From NCBI RefSeq assembly GCF_024181385.1, contig NZ_CP051305.1:1302001-1366000 (forward strand): DNA of 64,000 nt, given 5' to 3'. The notes under the pieces were generated by a model, which worked only from the letters and a program-made list of their open reading frames with translations, did no database searches and was not told the origin of the DNA. The first letter of the stretch is position 1; every line of letters starts with the position of its first letter. Positions 55,646 to 64,000 of the stretch are shown one piece after another. Position numbers and translations under genes: made by a program. This DNA comes from Treponema sp. OMZ 798 (lineage in GTDB: Bacteria > Spirochaetota > Spirochaetia > Treponematales > Treponemataceae).

Positions 55646-57622
55646 ATGCCCTTTATACAGCTTTCAAAGATTTCCCTTGCCTTTGGGGACAGAGACATTT
55701 TAAAAGACGTTACCCTAATTTTAACGGCCGGAACAAAGGCTGCCCTTACGGGAGCAAACGGCTGCGGCAAATCTACCTTAATGAAGATTGTTGCAGGTCA
55801 GATGAAAGCCGACTCTGGGGAGATAGCCTCGGAAAAATATACATCAATAGCCTACTTACCCCAGTCCGGAATCGTCCACAAGGGAAAAACCTTGGCAGAA
55901 GAAGCCGAAACGGCCTTTGCTTACGGCTACGATATTATCAAAGCCATGGATGAGACAGGCGAAAAGATGAAAACAGAAAAGGACGAGCAAAAGCTCCTAG
56001 CCTTGGCAAACGATTATCACGCCTTGCAAACAAGGCTTGAAAATTCGGGCTGGAATGCAAAAAAGGGCCTTATCGATGAAACCTTACGCGGCTTGGGCTT
56101 TTCTTCTTCCGATTTTAATAAGAACACAGAAGAATTTTCAGGCGGCCGGCAAATGCGCATAGCCCTTGCAAAGGTTCTTTTACAAAATGCAGATATAATT
56201 GTTCTTGACGAGCCCACGAACTACCTCGATATCGAAGCCCGCTCTTGGCTTGAGCTTTGGCTTAAAAAATTTAAGGGAGGCTTTTTACTTGTAAGCCATG
56301 ACCGCTACTTTTTGGATCAAACCGTAAACGAAACTTACGAGCTTTTTAAGGGAAACTTAAAAAAATATAAGGGAACCTACAGCGATTATGAAAGAATAAG
56401 GACTGTAGAACTTGAAGGCCTTATCAAAGCTTATGAGCAGCAGCAAGAAGAAATTGCCAAAACCGAAGACTTTATCCGAAAATTCAGGTATACGGAAAGC
56501 CGAGCCGCCTTGGTTCAGGACAGAATAAGGCGGCTCGAAAAGATGGAAAGGATAGAGCTTCCCGAGCACCTAAAAAAAATACGCTTCAGCTTTCCTCCGG
56601 CCCCTCATTCGGGTAAAATTGTCTTACAGGCAGAAGGAATAAGCAGGGCCTACGTAACGGCATCCGGTACTCACAGGGTAATCGAAAATTTGGATTTGAC
56701 AGTCGAAAAGGGAGAACGCCTTGTTTTAGCCGGAAAAAACGGAGCAGGCAAGTCAACTCTCTTGCGTATTCTGGCAGGAGAGGATAAGGATTTTACGGGC
56801 AGCTTAAAAGAAGGAGCCGGGGTTAGAATGGGCTATTTTTCTCAAGACGAATCGGAGACCATTACGGGAAGCGAAAGCATAATAGATCTCCTCGAACGCT
56901 CGGCCCCTACCGAACTTGTTCCTAAACTATACGATATGCTTGCAGCCTTTTTGTTCCGAGGGGACGATATCTATAAAAGCCTTTCGGTACTATCCGGAGG
57001 AGAAAAATCGAGGCTAGCCCTCCTCCTTCTTCTTTTAAAACCATTGAACCTTTTAATCTTGGACGAACCCACAAACCACTTGGACCTTCACTCCAAGGAT
57101 GTGCTCTTGGATGCCTTAAAACGCTTTGAGGGAACCGTAATCTTTGTGTCTCACGACAAGGGTTTTATACAAGACCTTGCAACGCGAGTCTTGGAACTCA
57201 AGGCCGATGAAGAAGGATTACAGCCTTCAAGGGTAAGGAATTTTCCGGGAACCTATGATTATTACCTTTACCGCATTGAACAAGAAGAAGCCGATGACGA
57301 CTCCAAAACTTCCATAAATGGAACAAAACCTCAAGCAGCAACTCAGCCGATAAGCTCGGCCGCACTTTCCTATGAGGAGCAAAAAAAGCTCCGCTCGGAA
57401 AGAAGAAAATTAGAAAAAGAAGAAGAGCGGCTATTAAACGAAATAGAAAAATGCGAAGCGGAAATAGCCGAAAATGAAGCCCTCCTAGCCGAACCCGAAG
57501 TCTATTCCAACGGCGAAAAAAGCAGGGCCGTGCAGAAAAAAATAGAGGAGCTGAGAACAAGGGCTGAAGAACTTTCGGAAAGCTGGGCAGACGCAGCTGC
57601 CAAGTTGGAAGCCTATGGCTAA
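55646..57622 (+). CDS. ABC-F family ATPase
   Basis: I choose ATG 55646 (658 residues) over the start at 55628, which lies inside the lipoprotein gene. There are two ATPase domains without membrane helices: GANGCGKST near 36-44 with FSGGRQMR and VLDEPTNYLD, then GKNGAGKST near 367 with LSGGEKSR and ILDEPTNHLD. An ABC-F linker helix lies between them, and the C-terminal 90 residues are a charged coiled coil. ABC-F proteins bind the ribosomal E site and rescue or regulate translation; the Uup/YdiF type fits best. Confidence 0.92.
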   Translation: MPFIQLSKISLAFGDRDILKDVTLILTAGTKAALTGANGCGKSTLMKIVAGQMKADSGEIASEKYTSIAYLPQSGIVHKGKTLAEEAETAFAYGYDIIKAMDETGEKMKTEKDEQKLLALANDYHALQTRLENSGWNAKKGLIDETLRGLGFSSSDFNKNTEEFSGGRQMRIALAKVLLQNADIIVLDEPTNYLDIEARSWLELWLKKFKGGFLLVSHDRYFLDQTVNETYELFKGNLKKYKGTYSDYERIRTVELEGLIKAYEQQQEEIAKTEDFIRKFRYTESRAALVQDRIRRLEKMERIELPEHLKKIRFSFPPAPHSGKIVLQAEGISRAYVTASGTHRVIENLDLTVEKGERLVLAGKNGAGKSTLLRILAGEDKDFTGSLKEGAGVRMGYFSQDESETITGSESIIDLLERSAPTELVPKLYDMLAAFLFRGDDIYKSLSVLSGGEKSRLALLLLLLKPLNLLILDEPTNHLDLHSKDVLLDALKRFEGTVIFVSHDKGFIQDLATRVLELKADEEGLQPSRVRNFPGTYDYYLYRIEQEEADDDSKTSINGTKPQAATQPISSAALSYEEQKKLRSERRKLEKEEERLLNEIEKCEAEIAENEALLAEPEVYSNGEKSRAVQKKIEELRTRAEELSESWADAAAKLEAYG

Positions 57623-57634
57623 ATCGGAATAAGC

Positions 57635-58258
57635 TTATTTTTTTTCTTGGTCGAGTTTTTTGTCGGCAAACTGAAAGAGCTTTCCGGAACTGACAAGATA
57701 GGCACCGGCTGCCAAGAATAGGGCAAACATTACGATTCCGAATATCTTCATAAAATCGCCGCCCTTACTTCCAAAAAAGTAAACCAGACTGTATAATACG
57801 GTAATATTGCATACTGCAGCAATTGAATCATAGATCAGGAATTTATAAAATGGGTATTTTACAAAACCGCTCGTCATAGATACGGCATTCCGAACTCCGA
57901 AAGGGATAAAGCGGCAAACTATAAAGGTAAACACGCCGTGTTTTTGAAGAGCCTTTAAAAGACGGTAAGTGTTTTCCTTTGTTATAATCTTTGAAAAAAG
58001 GCCCATCGATATGGAACCCTTAGCAATAAGCCTCCCCCAGCCATATACCATACAATCACTTATAATGGCACCAAAGTACAGAGCAGACAAAAAATGGGGA
58101 ATTGAAGCCTTTTCACCTTGTGAAAGAATAGCTGACATTGCAACAAGAACGTCTTCCGAAATAGGTATATTAAAGCCTCCAAGGAAGAGGCCGATAAAAA
58201 CTACCAAGGGAAAATAAGTTATATAGTTACCTATCCAATTCAAAAAAGCTGCCAGCAT
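57635..58258 (-). CDS. DedA/SNARE-associated family membrane protein
   Basis: The 207-residue protein has 4-5 membrane helices with the family segments GGFNIPISEDVL, SDCMVYGWGRLI and FIVCRFIPFGVRNAVSMTSG (the conserved arginine and glycine motif). DedA proteins include undecaprenyl-phosphate and phosphatidylethanolamine flippases. It closes the FapA-Lgt-NadE operon, nine bases after nadE. An Und-P recycling role would suit the glycan cluster, but that is only a possibility. Its gene converges with the ABC-F gene with no strong terminator between them. Confidence 0.88.
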   Translation of the reverse strand: MLAAFLNWIGNYITYFPLVVFIGLFLGGFNIPISEDVLVAMSAILSQGEKASIPHFLSALYFGAIISDCMVYGWGRLIAKGSISMGLFSKIITKENTYRLLKALQKHGVFTFIVCRFIPFGVRNAVSMTSGFVKYPFYKFLIYDSIAAVCNITVLYSLVYFFGSKGGDFMKIFGIVMFALFLAAGAYLVSSGKLFQFADKKLDQEKK

Positions 58259-58267
58259 ATCGGTATG

Positions 58268-60259
58268 TTACATTATTTTAACTAAAAATTCAAGCTCTTT
58301 TTGCCATATTTTTACCGAGATTTCGGAGGGCATAAGCCAAGCTCCTCTGGGAGAAAGAGAAAAACCGGTAACGGAGGCTCCTTCGGGACTGCATGATCTT
58401 TTAAACTGCTGAGAGAAAAATCTCTTATAAAAAATATTCAGCCATTTTAAAATTTCGGTCTCAGAATAAGCGTCATCCTTAAAGGTTTCAAGGGCAAGAA
58501 AATAAACCTTTTTAGGAGAAAAACCGTTCCCTATTGCATGATAAATAAAAAAATCGTGAAGCTGATATGGGCCTATTATATCCTCGGTCTTTTGTGAAAT
58601 TTCTCCGTTTTTAGGCGGAAGAAGCTCAGGGCTTACAGGCGTATTTATAATATTTGATAGAAGCTCAAAAAAGGCTGCGTTTTTCTTTTCATCTTCAAAG
58701 AAAATCTTATTTTCGGCAAAGGCAAGGATGCAATCTTTTAAAAGGGTCTTTGGAATTGAAGAATTGACCTCATACATAGACATCTGGTCGCCCCCGTATG
58801 TCATCCAGCCCAGGGCTGCCTCAGAGAGGTCTCCTGACCCAACCATAATTCCGCCGATTTGGTTCGCCTTATCCATCAAAATTTGGGTCCTTTCACGGGC
58901 CTGGGCATTTTCATAAGCAATATCATGATTATCCATATCCTGCCCTATATCTGAAAAGTGCTGAACCATAGCCTTCCCGATAGGAATTTCCAAAAGAGTA
59001 CAGCCTAAAATTTCTGCCAGAGCCGAAGCATTGTTCTTTGTTTTTTCGGTTGTCCCAAAGCCGGGCATTGTAACAGCATAGAGGTTTTTTAAATCAATGT
59101 TTAAAAGTTTAAGGGAATATGCAGATGCAAGGAGGGCTAAAGAAGAATCCAAGCCTCCTGAAATGCCTACCACGCATTTTGAGCAGCCTATAAACTGAAG
59201 GCGGCTTGCGAGGGCAGAGCCTTGGAAAAAAATAAGCTCCGAAAAGAAATTCTTATATATAAAATTTTTATGAAGATCATCGCAATAAGGTAAAAAAGGA
59301 TTTTTTTGTACATAATAATCTAAAGTCTTTTTAGTATTCAACTTTTCTTTTTCTATTAAAATTTCCCAATCGGAAGCAGGCTTTTTTGAAAACTTCAAAC
59401 CTAGTTTTTGCCCCTTTAAAAATTCCATATCGATATCGGAAGATATGTAAGGTTCTTCTTTTGAAGTAAGAGACAGCTTTTTCAAAAGCGGGTCTTTTAA
59501 ACCTTGAGTAAACCTTAGTTCCTTTCCGTTTTCAAATATGCCGCACTCTCCTGCAAAAATATAATCCGAAACAGACTCCCCGATTCCGCAGTTTACAAAG
59601 GCAAGGGCCGATTTTTTTGCGGCAGAAAAGGCCTTATACCCTTGCCTCATAGCAGACGCACCAAGAGGTTTTGAAGGCTCAGCAAGCGGAGCTAAAATAA
59701 GATCCGAATAAGAAGAAGCATCAAAAGAAAACGAAAAACCCTTGCCAAGATTATAAGAATCCTTATGGCTTACAATAAATTTAAAATCTTTTCCAAAAGG
59801 AATATTTTCTCCGCAAAATGGAACCAGACAAGGTTCATCTTCAAAATCGTAAAAATGAGGACTTAAAAATTCTGAAGGAAGATGCGGCACAAGGGCTATA
59901 AGCCTTCCGCTCCCGATTACCGCCGAGCAAGAATAAAGTTTATTACTATACAAAAAAGGAAGGCCCACAACGGACAAAATAGAAAATTGCTTAGTCTTTT
60001 CGGCTATAAGTCTTACTGCATCAAAGGCTTTTTCGATTAAAAGAGACTGTTTAAAAACTGAACCTAATGATGCCCCTGTAATCGAAAGTTGGGGAAAAAG
60101 AATCAGGTTTGCACCATCTTTCTCGGCTTTTTTAATCTCCTGAAGATGGAGATTTAAATTTTCGTCTATGTCTGCAAGAGAAATTTTAGGCGAAGAAACT
60201 GAAACACGGTAAAAGCCCAGCTCTTCAATACAAAAATTAAGGCCCTTCTTTTTATCCAT
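58268..60259 (-). CDS. nadE: Glutamine-type NAD synthetase with degenerate glutaminase domain
   Basis: NadE amidates nicotinate adenine dinucleotide to NAD. In this 663-residue protein the synthetase domain is intact (pyrophosphate loop GISGGLDSS near 362, and GSGDLSEAALGW later). The N-terminal nitrilase-like domain has the right length and fold segments but no catalytic triad: the glutamate is Q57 in LFPQLSITG, the lysine position reads H126 in VPHLPS, and the ICEDLW cysteine segment is replaced by GKGFSFSFD near 172-180. It probably uses free ammonia. An AAGGGA ribosome site precedes the ATG. It overlaps lgt by eight bases. Confidence 0.92.
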   Translation of the reverse strand: MDKKKGLNFCIEELGFYRVSVSSPKISLADIDENLNLHLQEIKKAEKDGANLILFPQLSITGASLGSVFKQSLLIEKAFDAVRLIAEKTKQFSILSVVGLPFLYSNKLYSCSAVIGSGRLIALVPHLPSEFLSPHFYDFEDEPCLVPFCGENIPFGKDFKFIVSHKDSYNLGKGFSFSFDASSYSDLILAPLAEPSKPLGASAMRQGYKAFSAAKKSALAFVNCGIGESVSDYIFAGECGIFENGKELRFTQGLKDPLLKKLSLTSKEEPYISSDIDMEFLKGQKLGLKFSKKPASDWEILIEKEKLNTKKTLDYYVQKNPFLPYCDDLHKNFIYKNFFSELIFFQGSALASRLQFIGCSKCVVGISGGLDSSLALLASAYSLKLLNIDLKNLYAVTMPGFGTTEKTKNNASALAEILGCTLLEIPIGKAMVQHFSDIGQDMDNHDIAYENAQARERTQILMDKANQIGGIMVGSGDLSEAALGWMTYGGDQMSMYEVNSSIPKTLLKDCILAFAENKIFFEDEKKNAAFFELLSNIINTPVSPELLPPKNGEISQKTEDIIGPYQLHDFFIYHAIGNGFSPKKVYFLALETFKDDAYSETEILKWLNIFYKRFFSQQFKRSCSPEGASVTGFSLSPRGAWLMPSEISVKIWQKELEFLVKIM

Positions 60260-61268
60260 TGTTTTTCCCTTTTTTCTCTTTTACATTTTTATCCTGCAAA
60301 TACAGAATAAACATCGCAGCAAGAGAGCCCAAAATCATCAAGCTGCATAGTATTTGCCCTGTAGATATGTTTTTCCAAGATTCATAAACATAGATATTTG
60401 CAGCCCCGAATCCTAAAGATATGGGATAGCCCTTGTTGGCATCCGGCTGGCGGAAATATTCGATAAAAAATCTAAAAAAGCCGTAGCCCAGAGTATAAAT
60501 ACAAACCAAAAAACCATCAAAGGGCTTTTTTTTGCGAAGAAGCCATAAGATAAGCCAAAGCACAATTCCTTCAAAAAAAGCCTCGTATAGCTGACTTGGA
60601 TGACGAGGCAAGTTTATCATTAAAGCTCCCTCCTGAATTGCAAGACCGGCTTTTTCGGCAAAGTCTCTTACCCAGCCTTCGGCCAAATAAAACCGGTCCG
60701 AAACAGGCGCTTGAGGAAAAATCATTCCTATTTTAGCTGTTGTTATTCTTCCGTAGAGCTCGCCGTTTGCAAAGTTACCCAGACGGCCGAAGGTGTAGCC
60801 TAGAGGAATTGAAACGGCCATAAGATCTGCAACGGCGGCAAATTTAAATTTAGATTTTTTTGTCCAAAGCACAGTTCCCAAAAAACCGCCTATAAAACCT
60901 CCGTGGTAAGACATACCTTGAAGTCCGACAAAAATGAGTTTTCCGGCCCCATCCCTTGCAAAGGGCCAAAAAATCAGCCAAGGGGCTTTTAAATAGGTTT
61001 CAGGATTGTAGACAAGGGTTCCGAAAATTCTTGCGCCCAAAATAAGCCCAAAGATTCCCCATATAAAAAGGTCTGCTATGTCATCTTTTGTCATAGCCTT
61101 TTGGCTGAGCGAATATCTTTCAAATTCCCCTTTGTTTACCTGATAAGAAAACAAAAAATATGCAACACCAAAGGCAACAAGATACATAAGACCGTACCAT
61201 CTAAAAAAGGGCAGTCCCGGAATAATTTCGGGATGAAGCCATGAAGGATATTGTATAGCTAAAAGCAT
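60252..61268 (-). CDS. lgt: Prolipoprotein diacylglyceryl transferase
   Basis: Lgt transfers diacylglycerol from phosphatidylglycerol to the lipobox cysteine of prolipoproteins in the inner membrane. I use ATG 61268 (338 residues) with an AGGGG ribosome site; the TTG two codons earlier is less likely. About seven membrane helices, the Lgt signature GRLGNFANGELYGR near residue 160 and HPSQLYEAFFEG are present. It lies between fapA and nadE. Length is somewhat above the E. coli protein because of loops near 30-60 and 190. Confidence 0.95.
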   Translation of the reverse strand: MLLAIQYPSWLHPEIIPGLPFFRWYGLMYLVAFGVAYFLFSYQVNKGEFERYSLSQKAMTKDDIADLFIWGIFGLILGARIFGTLVYNPETYLKAPWLIFWPFARDGAGKLIFVGLQGMSYHGGFIGGFLGTVLWTKKSKFKFAAVADLMAVSIPLGYTFGRLGNFANGELYGRITTAKIGMIFPQAPVSDRFYLAEGWVRDFAEKAGLAIQEGALMINLPRHPSQLYEAFFEGIVLWLILWLLRKKKPFDGFLVCIYTLGYGFFRFFIEYFRQPDANKGYPISLGFGAANIYVYESWKNISTGQILCSLMILGSLAAMFILYLQDKNVKEKKGKNNG

Positions 61269-61279
61269 CGTCAAACCCC

Positions 61280-63466
61280 TTATTTTTCTAATTCAACTTC
61301 TTTAATAGGCAAACATATAATTTGTCCGTTTTTTTCATCGAACTCAAAAAAGACATTGTGATGAGTTTCCATAACTTCAAAATAGCGGCCGTGACTTTCA
61401 AGAACGACACCGGGATAAACAGAGCCTGTAACCTTTATTTTTGAAGGAATGTGAAATTCAAAATTTTCTTTTAGGTTAAATATGCGGACTGTAAGAGCAC
61501 TGTTTCTTTTTAAGAGCTTAACCTTTTTTTGTCTTAGAGCATCAATATTCGGAGGATTTGTTTGTAATTCTTTTTCAATTTTTGCAAGCTCGGCGTTATT
61601 ATCTTCTATTTCTTTTTCACGGACTTCAATTTCATCCTTTATTAAATAGTCCTGCCCGAACGAGATAATGGTTCTTATGGTTTTTTCGGCTCCCAGATCA
61701 TGAACCGACACACCCTTTGCAGCATGGATACTTCCGCCGAGCAATACACCCGGGCTGCCCGTCAAATGCACGGTCCCGTTTGTTTTTACCAAGCACTTAA
61801 AACAGTAAGAAGCAATGCTTATATCGCCGCCCGAAAAAACTCTTGCATTTTCTGCATATTGTAAAGTGGTTTTATCCTTAGCCCAAACAGTACCCCTGCC
61901 CTTTCCGTTTATGCCTCCGTTTAAAATAAGGGAGTCTTCCGAATAAATCAGGGCCTTTTCTACAGTACCGGTAATTGTCAATTTTCCCTTTGATTTTACC
62001 TTTACATCATCTTTAATATCGCCCGTAATAATCAGGTTGCCGGGAAAACTTACATCTCCGAATTTGGTATCTATATCGCTTTGAATGGTTTTAAGCGATG
62101 AAATTGAAAGGGCATTATTGAATAAGGAAAGCTCTCCCGATTCTGCCGCAAGAAATTTAATTACGTGTTTTTCTTCGGTAACTTTTATGGTTTCGTCATT
62201 AGCCGGTATATCTGTAGGTTCGGCATTTTTCGGATCAATAGGTTCACCGAAAACATTTTTTCCCTTTTCGCCCTTAGGTAAAAGGCGGGCCGTTAAAATC
62301 AGAGCATCTTTTTCGACAGTTGCCGTACTAAGTTCTTCATTAAATTTAACCGACCATTCAAGCCGATAAGAGCCGGGAGCAATAGGGGGAGTTCCGCTTA
62401 AGATTACAAACTCACATTCATCGTTTGCCTTTCTAGCCGATTCGATAATCTCGTTTATTCTTGTCTCCGAAATTGAATCAAGCAGATTAACTTCATTTAA
62501 GGCAGTTTTTACCCCTATTACCGAAAGCCTTTCTCCGGCACCAAGTCCCGACTGCAAAATAAGAGAGGCTTCCATCTTATCACGGCTTATTACGGCTCTC
62601 ACCTTAGCATCCCTATACGGAACTATACGTATCTTCAAGCCTCGTTCGGTATTCGCTATTAAAAGAAGACCGGTAACTCCTGCACGCAGCTCGGAATGGT
62701 TTTGTACTATATTTCGTAAATCCAAGAAAAAAGGATCATTGCCGGGAAGGCCCGGAATAGATTGACCGTATACGTCAACACCGGCTTCTCCCAATCCTGC
62801 ATCTTCCACCTCATAAATAAGGTCTCCCTTTTCTACAACGGTAAGGGTTTCGGCCTCGGAAAGAGGATAATCCTGGTCTGTTGTGGGATTTTCTACATCA
62901 GGGGTACGTAAATCGGGTCTTTTTAAACGGTCTGCCAGACGTTGTACCTCATGGTCAGGTATTTGCTCAAAATGAGTGATAAGTTTTTTATCGGGTCCTC
63001 TTTTTGGAGGAGCTCCTTCAGCAATCTGCATGGAAAATTCCATCTCTGAAGAATTTATAAAATCGCTTAAACCCTCTTTTACCTTTGCCGTATCGATATT
63101 TGCAATATTACTTCTTTGCAGAAGTCTGCTTATAGTGGACATATCCACTTCGTTAGCGGAATCGGCGGCTTTTCGTACATAAAGATAGGCCGCAGTTTTA
63201 TCGTTATTTGCCGTAATCCTCGCATCAAAGTTGGGATCAAGTTCAAGCGGCAGAGGAATCGGTTCTATGCCTGAGCCGGTATGTTTTTTTAAATAGTCTT
63301 CAATAGTTTTTTTACTAACAAGGGATGAACTTTTTATTCCGTTTCTTTTTGCCTCAAGATGGATATCATCAGCTGAGGGGCAATTTTCATGCTCAAGTAA
63401 GGCTGTAAAGGTTAAAAACCACTTCCCGCTGTTATTTTTCTTTAATGTCCACAACTTATTTTCCAT
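61280..63466 (-). CDS. FapA/DUF342 polymer-forming protein
   Basis: The 728-residue protein belongs to the FapA (DUF342) family. The N-terminal part includes a region near residues 60-150 with no clear motif. The central part has the characteristic right-handed beta-helix repeats (VSFPGNLIITGDIKDDVKV, KLTITGTV, IHAAKGVSV) at about 455-600, then a coiled coil at about 610-665. FapA-type proteins in other bacteria are tied to flagellar assembly and localisation. An AGGAAA ribosome site precedes the ATG, 11 bases after the flhG-like gene. Confidence 0.87.
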   Translation of the reverse strand: MENKLWTLKKNNSGKWFLTFTALLEHENCPSADDIHLEAKRNGIKSSSLVSKKTIEDYLKKHTGSGIEPIPLPLELDPNFDARITANNDKTAAYLYVRKAADSANEVDMSTISRLLQRSNIANIDTAKVKEGLSDFINSSEMEFSMQIAEGAPPKRGPDKKLITHFEQIPDHEVQRLADRLKRPDLRTPDVENPTTDQDYPLSEAETLTVVEKGDLIYEVEDAGLGEAGVDVYGQSIPGLPGNDPFFLDLRNIVQNHSELRAGVTGLLLIANTERGLKIRIVPYRDAKVRAVISRDKMEASLILQSGLGAGERLSVIGVKTALNEVNLLDSISETRINEIIESARKANDECEFVILSGTPPIAPGSYRLEWSVKFNEELSTATVEKDALILTARLLPKGEKGKNVFGEPIDPKNAEPTDIPANDETIKVTEEKHVIKFLAAESGELSLFNNALSISSLKTIQSDIDTKFGDVSFPGNLIITGDIKDDVKVKSKGKLTITGTVEKALIYSEDSLILNGGINGKGRGTVWAKDKTTLQYAENARVFSGGDISIASYCFKCLVKTNGTVHLTGSPGVLLGGSIHAAKGVSVHDLGAEKTIRTIISFGQDYLIKDEIEVREKEIEDNNAELAKIEKELQTNPPNIDALRQKKVKLLKRNSALTVRIFNLKENFEFHIPSKIKVTGSVYPGVVLESHGRYFEVMETHHNVFFEFDEKNGQIICLPIKEVELEK

Positions 63467-63477
63467 AAACTTTTTTC

Positions 63478-64000
63478 CTATACTTTAAAGCCCTGCTTAA
63501 GAGCCTTTGCTATTTTTGTTTTTAACAATAAATTTTCATTCCTTAGCACATTTATCTCAAATTGCTGAGATTTTATAATTTCGCTCATTTCACCCGAAGA
63601 CAAGACCTCTCCTCCTATCAAGTCATCCAAATATTCCATCTTAGACTTAAAATCCGTTTCAGCCTCAGCTTCAGCCGACATAAAAGAATAATCTGAAAAT
63701 TCTTGAAAGTCTTCTCCACTATAATTTTCGGCTTCAGATTGAATAAGTTTATCGGCTATTCGGTATATAGCCTGAGAAATCATGGACTGAGGTTTGTACC
63801 TGAGTACCGGAAGTCTTGAAGAAAGAGCCTTATCCTGAACGGCATCCGTGTATATTACCCCAAGATGCTCAAGGTCAATATTAAGGTACTGCTTTGCAGA
63901 ACGGCGTATCTTCATAGCTTTTTCAGCATCCTTTGGATCATCCATCATGTTCATTATAATGCGCGGCTTAAAATGTGAAAATTTATTTAAAAATTTATTA
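63478..64000 (-). CDS. FlhG-like ATPase, C-terminal part (cut by window edge)
   Basis: The frame is open from the right edge to the stop at 63478; about 174 residues are visible. The part RIIMNMMDDPKDAEKA, followed by RSAKQYLNIDLEHLGVIY and ISQAIYRIADKLI, matches the C-terminal half of MinD/FlhG-type ATPases, which control flagellar number and placement. The P-loop lies beyond the edge. The last 60 residues add an acidic segment and a coiled coil not usual in FlhG. Downstream fapA supports a flagellar role. Confidence 0.8.
   Translation of the reverse strand, partial: NKFLNKFSHFKPRIIMNMMDDPKDAEKAMKIRRSAKQYLNIDLEHLGVIYTDAVQDKALSSRLPVLRYKPQSMISQAIYRIADKLIQSEAENYSGEDFQEFSDYSFMSAEAEAETDFKSKMEYLDDLIGGEVLSSGEMSEIIKSQQFEINVLRNENLLLKTKIAKALKQGFKV

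Noticed and set aside
57622..57660. Possible terminator between the ABC-F and DedA genes
   Set aside because: AATAAGCTTATT followed by T's is a palindrome with no loop, too short for a stable stem, and it includes the dedA stop codon.

Overview
The window looks like chromosome of an oral spirochaete of the Treponema denticola group. The basis is the tandem FlaA-type periplasmic-flagellum sheath proteins, an FlhG-FapA flagellar pair at the right edge, low GC, and a 616-residue fusion of a phosphonate cytidylyltransferase with 2-aminoethylphosphonate transaminase, an architecture known from T. denticola. Species and strain cannot be fixed without a search. I see no rRNA, tRNA, CRISPR array, prophage or intact insertion sequence.

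Layout. 1-8139 is housekeeping: a two-subunit ABC exporter (left subunit cut by the edge), miaA, two membrane proteins, a beta-CASP metallo-hydrolase, a SPOUT rRNA methylase and hisS. 8198-40218 is one unidirectional minus-strand surface-glycan cluster of about 32 kb. It holds dTDP-sugar genes (rfbA, rfbB, FdtA-like isomerases, an FdtB-like aminotransferase and an N-acyltransferase), UDP-glucose dehydrogenase, an FnlA/FnlB-like pair and at least nine glycosyltransferases. It also holds decorating enzymes (sulfotransferase, opine-dehydrogenase-like protein, TupA-type ATP-grasp enzyme, methyltransferase), a CDP-glycerol-type glycerophosphotransferase and a Wzm/Wzt ABC exporter. Two proteins of about 900 residues join a YidC/Oxa1-like domain to a sulfatase/phosphoethanolamine-transferase-like domain, with a deleted third copy beside them. 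A decayed IS5-type transposase sits inside the cluster.

40236-46611 holds an AAA/DUF4143 ATPase, the phosphonate genes aepX-aepY-pntC/aepZ (PEP to CMP-aminoethylphosphonate) and, directly upstream in the same direction, a HEPN/MNT toxin-antitoxin pair behind a hairpin-rich leader. 46901-57622 holds a CPA2 cation antiporter with CBS domains, two unknown proteins, two flaA genes behind a perfect-consensus promoter, an HD hydrolase, a ComFB-like protein, purQ, an SH3 lipoprotein and an ABC-F ATPase. 57635-64000 is a minus-strand run flhG-fapA-lgt-nadE-dedA. Its NadE has lost the glutaminase catalytic residues.

Working model (inference): the glycan cluster builds an ABC-exported polymer or oligosaccharide with an N-acyl 3-amino-3,6-dideoxyhexose and a uronic acid. 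CMP-AEP, CDP-glycerol-like donors, sulfate and amide-linked opine or amino acid groups would supply decorations, and the YidC-sulfatase fusions are candidate membrane transferases. A second theme is regulatory: six genes outside the long operons have a sigma70-like promoter whose predicted start site falls on or within about two bases of the start codon, so they are probably translated from leaderless mRNAs. In several cases this moves the start codon.
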